Assembly (NCBI RefSeq): GCF_001457815.1
Contig: NZ_LN898221.1
Location: 1,011,053 to 1,075,052 of the forward strand
Length of the DNA stretch: 64,000 nucleotides
Source of the DNA: Vitreoscilla massiliensis
Lineage (GTDB): Bacteria; Pseudomonadota; Gammaproteobacteria; Burkholderiales; Neisseriaceae
Direction: 5' to 3'
In this document: positions 59,074 through 64,000 of the stretch, piece by piece
Numbering within the stretch: the first letter of the stretch is position 1
Layout of the letters: each line of letters starts with the position of its first letter
The notes under the pieces: generated by a model
Told to the model about the DNA's origin: nothing
The model's database searches: none
What the model saw: only the letters and a program-made list of their open reading frames with translations
Position numbers and translations under genes: made by a program

Positions 59074-60443
59074 ACTTGTTTGCTCACGAAGCGTTGGCTG
59101 ACGCGTGATAATAAGACAATAAATGCGATGGCTGCCAATGTTAATGAAAAGATGAGCGCGCTCCAAAAGCCATAGATGCCCATATTAAAATGGAAGCACA
59201 ACACATAACCCAAGCACAAACCAAACACCCAAAACGCGATTGCGTGCACCACCATAGGCAAGCGGGTCACTTTATAACCGCGCAGCGCGCCGGTGGCAAT
59301 GGTTTGCATCGCATCTGGTAATTGAAACACCGCATTGAACACCAATAAAGTCGCACCTATGGCAATGACGGCAGCGTCAGTAGTGTACATGGAGACGATG
59401 GAAGTGCGGAAAATTAAGATGACCAACACGGTCACGCAAGAAGCAGCCAAACCGATGGTCAAGCCCACGCCTGCGATGTAACGTGCTCTTTGCATTTGGC
59501 CACTGCCTACGGCATAGCCCACGCACACGCTCAAGGCCGCGCCCAGAGATTGGGGCACCATGTACACCAAACTGCTGATGTTAATGACCACTTGTTGGCT
59601 GGCGACGTACTCTACCCCCAAATTGGCAATCAAAATTGAAATGAAGGTGAACAGGCTCACTTCGATTAAAAATGACAAGCCGATGGGGATGCCCAAGACC
59701 ACGATGCGTTTGAGCACAGGGAAATCCAAACCACTGGCCAAATTCAAACGGCCAAATTGACGGAAATACGCATCATAGCGAATGTACAACCACAAACACA
59801 CGGTATTGATGGCAAACACACACACCGTACCAATGGCGCAACCTATGCCGCCCAAGCCAGGCAAGCCCCACATTCCGTATATCAACGCATAGTTAATTGG
59901 AATGCTCATGCACAAGCCAAACAAGCTGATCCACATCATCGGTTTGGGCTTGTTCAAACTGCTGGCATAGGCATGGAGGCTGCGGTATACCAAGGCAAAC
60001 GGCAAGGCCATGGCAATCCAAAACATGTAATAGGCAAACACATGTTTCACATACTCGCCCAATTCAAAATAGTGATTCAAGGGCGCAATCAAGGCCCACA
60101 TGATGAGCATGCCCACCAAACCCAGCACAAAAGCCAGCCACACGCCTTGGCTGCCCACTTGGCTGAGGTCAGAAATCTTTTGTGCGCCGTACAATTGCGA
60201 CAAGATGGGATTTAAGGCCGTGATGACCCCCATCAAGCTGATGTACAGCGTCATAAACAAACTGATGCCCAAGGCCACTGCGGCCAAATCTTCGGCACCA
60301 TAGCGGCCCGCCATCACGGTATCCACTACCCCCACACCCACTTGGGCAATTTGGGCAATGAACATCGGCCAAGCCAAATGCACGATCTTGGCGGCTTCTT
60401 GTTTGTACGTGCCCGCTCCAAAGCGGTTTAAATCAAATAACAT
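59070..60443 (-). CDS. norM: MATE family multidrug efflux pump, NorM-like
   Basis: A 457-residue, 12-helix cation-coupled exporter. Its start, MLFDLNRFGAGTYKQEAAKI, leads into VHLAWPMFIAQIAQVGVGVV and DTVMAGRYGAEDLAAVALG, the MATE signature, and the second half repeats the pattern at VPQSLGAALSVCVGYAVGSG. NorM homologs export cationic dyes and fluoroquinolones. The stop overlaps the murB start, an unusual operon of a pump and a cell-wall enzyme. Confidence 0.93.
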   Translation of the reverse strand: MLFDLNRFGAGTYKQEAAKIVHLAWPMFIAQIAQVGVGVVDTVMAGRYGAEDLAAVALGISLFMTLYISLMGVITALNPILSQLYGAQKISDLSQVGSQGVWLAFVLGLVGMLIMWALIAPLNHYFELGEYVKHVFAYYMFWIAMALPFALVYRSLHAYASSLNKPKPMMWISLFGLCMSIPINYALIYGMWGLPGLGGIGCAIGTVCVFAINTVCLWLYIRYDAYFRQFGRLNLASGLDFPVLKRIVVLGIPIGLSFLIEVSLFTFISILIANLGVEYVASQQVVINISSLVYMVPQSLGAALSVCVGYAVGSGQMQRARYIAGVGLTIGLAASCVTVLVILIFRTSIVSMYTTDAAVIAIGATLLVFNAVFQLPDAMQTIATGALRGYKVTRLPMVVHAIAFWVFGLCLGYVLCFHFNMGIYGFWSALIFSLTLAAIAFIVLLSRVSQRFVSKQV

Positions 60444-60484
60444 CTCTTTTTCTGCTTTCAGGCCGCATCATGCCGCCATACAAT

Positions 60485-60521
60485 AAAAACGACGCTGGGT
60501 GTTTGCACACTCACAGCGTCG
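60485..60521 (-). terminator. Rho-independent terminator of efp
   Basis: Stem CGACGCTG/CAGCGTCG with a 16-base loop that itself can pair (GGTGTTTGCACACTC); on the minus strand TTTTT follows. It lies 31 bases after the efp stop. Confidence 0.75.
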
Positions 60522-60551
60522 CTTACTGGGTGTAAACGGGTCAATCGATGA

Positions 60552-61112
60552 TTAAGCGCGTTTACGGAATTCGTTGGTACGGGTATCGATTTCGATTTTG
60601 TCACCGTTTTCAACAAAAGCTGGCACGGCAATTTCAGCACCGCCAACCAAACGCGCTGGTTTCATCACTTTACCTGAGGTATCGCCTTTCACAGCTGGCT
60701 CAGTGTATTCTACTTCACGCACCACGATGGTAGGCAACTCTACAGAAATCGCTTTGCCATTGTAGAAAGTCACTTCGCAAATGTCTTCCATGCCATCAAC
60801 GATGTAGTTCAAGGCATCGCCCATGTTTTCGGCTTCGATTTCGTATTGTTCAAATTCTTGGTCCATGAACACATACATAGGGTCGGCAAAATAGCTGTAA
60901 TTGCATTGCTTGCGATCCAAAACCACCACGTCGAATTTTTCGTCGGCTTTGTAAACAGACTCGGTAGCCGCGCCAGTCAACAGGTTTTTCAATTTCATTT
61001 TAACCACGGCTGCATTGCGACCTGATTTATTGTATTCAGATTTTTGCACTACCATAGGGTCGTTACCGACCATAAACACGTTACCGGCACGTAATTCTTG
61101 TGCTGTTTTCAT
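60552..61112 (-). CDS. efp: Elongation factor P (arginine type)
   Basis: A 186-residue translation factor that rescues ribosomes stalled at polyproline. The N-terminal domain is MKTAQELRAGNVFMVGNDPM followed by VVQKSEYNKSGRNAAVVKMK, where the tip residue is Arg32 (SGRNAA). This is the type modified by rhamnose, unlike the lysine type of E. coli. Domains II and III follow (VYKADEKFDVVVLD and VGGAEIAVPAFVENGDKIEI). The modifying enzyme gene lies just upstream on the same strand. Confidence 0.96.
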   Translation of the reverse strand: MKTAQELRAGNVFMVGNDPMVVQKSEYNKSGRNAAVVKMKLKNLLTGAATESVYKADEKFDVVVLDRKQCNYSYFADPMYVFMDQEFEQYEIEAENMGDALNYIVDGMEDICEVTFYNGKAISVELPTIVVREVEYTEPAVKGDTSGKVMKPARLVGGAEIAVPAFVENGDKIEIDTRTNEFRKRA

Positions 61113-61148
61113 AATATTTGTTTCCGCTTGAAAAAGATTTAAAACACG

Positions 61149-62339
61149 CTATTTTAACTGAAGCCGCATGAAATTGGCTAGCTGTGTTGCTAAACTCTGT
61201 TGTTGCCACAATTGCTTTCGCCACAACTGCAAAGCCTCAGCCAACTCAGCTTGCTGATTCAACACGGTGTGCCAAACCTGTGCACGCTTGCCATCGTCCA
61301 GCTCCAGCACGCCATTGAGTTCATCCGACAAGGCTTGAAACGCCTGCCACACATCCTCATTCAATGCGGCCTGTAAACTTTGTAACTGCTGCCAACAACA
61401 CTGCCAAAACGCATGCAGCTTCACATGGTGGGCATTGTCATCTTGGCGGTAAATCTGCCACCAAAACAGCCGCCCTTGCCACAAAGCCCTTAGCACACTG
61501 TCTTCACCGCGCACCACACACACATCAGCGGCCTGTAACACCTCATCAAACGCGTCTTGCGGCACAAACGGCACCAAACACACGCTGACAGACTTCATGC
61601 GCACCACATCGCCCACTTGCTGCAAAGCCAATAATTCGGGGAAATGGGTTTGCAAATCCTGCAGCAAACCGCCTTGCGCCAACCACACTACCGTGCGTTG
61701 CTCGCCGTGCTGCCACATGCGCAGCCATTTTGGCCACATCGCATCGACATAGCCAAACACATACACATGCAAGCTGTTGATAAATTCAGGTAAATGGTGT
61801 TTTTGGCGCAAATACTGTTGCTGAGCCGCATTCACAGGCAAGCTTTGCTTCAACAAGTCTTGCTCATATGACACGCCGCCGGTTTTGCCACTGAAGCCCG
61901 GACAGAAAAAGTATTTTTTCACACCATTGCCTTGCAGCGACGGCAATAAATGCACGTCTTCTACCCACGCTTCGGCGGTCAAATACTCCAAATTCAGCCA
62001 CAATACCGGTTTGCCCACCATCCATTGCTTCACCGCATCCGGCACTTCACAAGCAAACGTCTCTATCACCACATCAGCGTTGGGGACTTTCTCTAACAAG
62101 GGCGCAATCGCCTCATCTTGCCAACGCAACACCGCTATGCCCTCATAGCGTGCGTGTAAAGCGGTGGTATCCACTTGTGGCAACAAGGCTTGCAGCGCCG
62201 TCACATCGTCCACCCACAACACCACTTGGCACTGCTGCTCTTGCACCAATTGCTTGGCCAAACGCCACGACACGCCGATGTCACCGAAATTGTCTATCAC
62301 GCGGCAAAACAGCCACACTGTGTGTTTTTTTGTATCCAT
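61149..62339 (-). CDS. earP: EF-P arginine 32 rhamnosyltransferase EarP
   Basis: A 396-residue GT-B fold glycosyltransferase (DUF2331). WLFCRVIDNFGDIGVSWRLA near the N-terminus has the conserved Asp pair (DNFGD) required for inverting transfer; VVIETFACEVPDAVKQW and YFFCPGFSGKTGGVSYEQDL are further family blocks, and CVVRGEDSVLRALWQGRLFW is the nucleotide-sugar binding region. It moves rhamnose from dTDP-rhamnose onto Arg32 of EF-P. It ends 36 bases before the efp start on the same strand, so the two are probably coexpressed. Two DUS words inside encode LQAA. Confidence 0.95.
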   Translation of the reverse strand: MDTKKHTVWLFCRVIDNFGDIGVSWRLAKQLVQEQQCQVVLWVDDVTALQALLPQVDTTALHARYEGIAVLRWQDEAIAPLLEKVPNADVVIETFACEVPDAVKQWMVGKPVLWLNLEYLTAEAWVEDVHLLPSLQGNGVKKYFFCPGFSGKTGGVSYEQDLLKQSLPVNAAQQQYLRQKHHLPEFINSLHVYVFGYVDAMWPKWLRMWQHGEQRTVVWLAQGGLLQDLQTHFPELLALQQVGDVVRMKSVSVCLVPFVPQDAFDEVLQAADVCVVRGEDSVLRALWQGRLFWWQIYRQDDNAHHVKLHAFWQCCWQQLQSLQAALNEDVWQAFQALSDELNGVLELDDGKRAQVWHTVLNQQAELAEALQLWRKQLWQQQSLATQLANFMRLQLK

Positions 62340-62393
62340 GTCTTTATTATGCCTGAATTCACCTCACCCTCACCAATCAGGTATGTAGTGGGT

Positions 62394-62404
62394 TTACAGG
62401 CCGC
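62394..62404 (-). repeat. DUS-like word upstream of gyrA
   Basis: Exact TTACAGGCCGC in the 212-base gap between earP and gyrA. A second, one-mismatch word (GCGGCCTGTAG) lies at 62490-62500. Confidence 0.75.
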
Positions 62405-62511
62405 TTACGCTATATATGGTGTTTTGCTCGTGATAAAGCCCTAGGCTTGATTTGTATCAGTGTCGTTGCCTGCTGCCGTCCAGAGATAAGCGGCCTGTAG
62501 AGCCCCATCTG

Positions 62512-62520
62512 TGCTATAAT
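62512..62520 (+). promoter_or_regulatory. Extended -10 promoter element of gyrA
   Basis: TGCTATAAT is an exact extended -10 box, 32 bases before the gyrA ATG. A near-DUS word covers the place where a -35 would be, and no TTGACA-like box is seen. Confidence 0.6.
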
Positions 62521-62551
62521 TTTTGTCTCTATAGACCATACATTCAGAGTT

Positions 62552-64000
62552 ATGACCGATTCCTTATTTGCCAAAGAAACCATCGCCATCAGCCTCGAAG
62601 AAGAGATGAAACGCTCTTACCTCGACTATGCGATGAGTGTGATTGTGGGTCGGGCCCTGCCCGATGTGCGCGATGGTCTGAAACCTGTGCACAGACGCGT
62701 TTTGTACGCCATGCATGAGCTCAATAACGATTGGAATCGAGCTTACAAAAAATCTGCCCGTATCGTCGGCGACGTGATTGGTAAATACCATCCGCATGGC
62801 GATACCGCGGTATACGACACCATCGTGCGCATGGCGCAAGATTTCTCCATGCGCTATATGTTGGTAGACGGCCAAGGTAACTTCGGCTCGGTCGACGGCG
62901 ACAGCGCCGCCGCCATGCGTTATACCGAAATCCGCATGGCCAAGATTGCGCATGAATTGTTGGCCGACATCGACAAAGAAACCGTTAACTTCGGCCCCAA
63001 CTACGATGGTTCTGAATCTGAACCCTTAATTTTGCCTGCCCGTGTGCCGGCTTTGTTGGTCAATGGCAGCTCAGGCATTGCCGTGGGCATGGCCACCAAC
63101 ATTCCGCCACACAATTTGCGTGAAGTCATCAATGCCTGCGTGGAATTGCTGCACAACCCTGAACTGAGCATTGATGAAATCATCGACTTGATTCCTGCGC
63201 CCGACTTCCCTACCGGTGCCACCATTTATGGTTTGAGTGGCGTGCGCGAAGGCTACCGCACTGGTCGTGGTCGCGTGGTGATGCGCGGTAAAACCCACAT
63301 CGAGCCTTTGCCGAAACACCCAGACCGCGAAGCCATCATCATTGATGAGATTCCCTACCAAGTGAACAAAGCCAAATTGGTCGAAAAAATCGGCGAATTG
63401 GTGCGTGAAAAAATCTTGGAAGGCGTGTCTGACTTGCGCGATGAATCGGACAAATCCGGCATGCGTGTGGTCATCGAGCTCAAACGCAATGAAAACGCCG
63501 AAGTCGTGCTCAATCAGTTGTACAAACTGACCCAATTGCAAGACAGCTTCGGCATCAATATGGTGGCCTTGGTCGACGGTCAACCGCGCTTGCTCAACGT
63601 CAAACAAATCTTAAGCGAATTCCTGCGTCACCGCCGCGAAGTGGTGACCCGTCGCACCATGTTTGAATTGAAAAAAGCGCGTGAACGCGGCCACATCTTG
63701 GAAGGTTTGGCGGTTGCTTTGTCCAACGTCGATGAAATCATCGCCTTAATCAAAGCCAGCGCCACCCCACCCGAAGCCAAACAAGCCTTGTTGGCGCGTG
63801 CTTGGCAATCGGATTTGGTCAACGACATGCTCAGCCGTGTTGAAGGCGATTTGAGCCTGGTGCGGCCTGAAAACGTCGACGCGGCTTGCGGTTTGCACGA
63901 TGGCGCTTACCACTTCAGCGAAGCGCAAGCGCAAGCGATTTTGGAAATGCGTTTGCAACGCTTGACCGGCTTGGAACAAGACAAAATCATTGCCGAATAC
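62552..64000 (+). CDS. gyrA: DNA gyrase subunit A, N-terminal part (runs off the window)
   Basis: The first 483 codons of GyrA, open to the end of the window. It starts MTDSLFAKETIAISLEEEMK, then YLDYAMSVIVGRALPDVRDG, with catalytic Tyr in AAMRYTEIRMAKIAHE. The quinolone-resistance region reads YHPHGDTAVYDTIVRMAQDF: Thr at the position of E. coli Ser83, which is wild type in Pseudomonas, and Asp87 present. GyrA and GyrB together introduce negative supercoils. Promoter at 62512. Confidence 0.97.
   Translation, partial: MTDSLFAKETIAISLEEEMKRSYLDYAMSVIVGRALPDVRDGLKPVHRRVLYAMHELNNDWNRAYKKSARIVGDVIGKYHPHGDTAVYDTIVRMAQDFSMRYMLVDGQGNFGSVDGDSAAAMRYTEIRMAKIAHELLADIDKETVNFGPNYDGSESEPLILPARVPALLVNGSSGIAVGMATNIPPHNLREVINACVELLHNPELSIDEIIDLIPAPDFPTGATIYGLSGVREGYRTGRGRVVMRGKTHIEPLPKHPDREAIIIDEIPYQVNKAKLVEKIGELVREKILEGVSDLRDESDKSGMRVVIELKRNENAEVVLNQLYKLTQLQDSFGINMVALVDGQPRLLNVKQILSEFLRHRREVVTRRTMFELKKARERGHILEGLAVALSNVDEIIALIKASATPPEAKQALLARAWQSDLVNDMLSRVEGDLSLVRPENVDAACGLHDGAYHFSEAQAQAILEMRLQRLTGLEQDKIIAEY

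Noticed and set aside
62800..62830. Thr at the Ser83 position of GyrA as a fluoroquinolone-resistance mutation
   Set aside because: Thr is the natural residue in Pseudomonas and others that are sensitive; without relatives for comparison it cannot be called a mutation.

Overview
The window is a chromosomal segment of a Betaproteobacterium of the family Neisseriaceae, outside the classic Neisseria species. The protein set fits (RpoE, LpxH, DapF-DUF484, EF-P with Arg32 plus EarP, CcoS, TenA, EfeUOB). The clearest clue is a short word, GCGGCCTGTAA (reverse TTACAGGCCGC), of which I count about forty exact copies by eye, on both strands, often as closely spaced inverted pairs that form transcription terminators. 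Its layout matches the DNA uptake sequence (DUS) dialects of Neisseriaceae, although the word differs from the neisserial GCCGTCTGAA. No tRNA, rRNA, insertion sequence, prophage or CRISPR array was seen.

Layout. 0-9 kb: partial rnhA, a YafS-like methyltransferase, mltD, sdaA, ccoS, an LplT-like MFS carrier, a TolC-family channel. 8.4-11.5 kb: trpG, trpD and a phosphomanno/phosphoglucomutase. 11.7-20.6 kb: two orphan lipoproteins, yffB-lpxH (LpxH lacks two usual metal ligands), then a minus-strand run of DUF484, dapF, rpoE, tilS and accA, then hslR. 20.6-33.1 kb: a duplicated non-coding block and a giant trimeric autotransporter adhesin of about 3,890 codons, read on the minus strand and interrupted by a one-base frameshift and an in-frame ochre stop. 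33.9-37.4 kb: smc. 37.4-42.9 kb: tenA, an NTF2-like protein and five paralogous small membrane proteins holding about seven copies of one module, each gene starting immediately after a DUS. 42.9-50.4 kb: an enoyl-CoA hydratase, a probably Fur-controlled efeUOB iron importer, a QseBC-like two-component system and a small secreted protein with a structured leader. 50.4-57.9 kb: a LysR/TauE pair, zapE with a tandemly duplicated 3' end, pta, a HerA/YjgR-like ATPase and a TetR regulator. 58-64 kb: murB, a MATE pump, efp, earP and the start of gyrA.

The most unusual content is the DUS-like dialect and its reuse as terminator, stop codon and probable ribosome-binding site, the paralogous membrane-protein cluster at 38.5-42.9 kb, the altered LpxH active site, and the interrupted adhesin. 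The rest is mostly conserved housekeeping sequence. All calls are from reading the sequence and recalled family knowledge; no database search was run.
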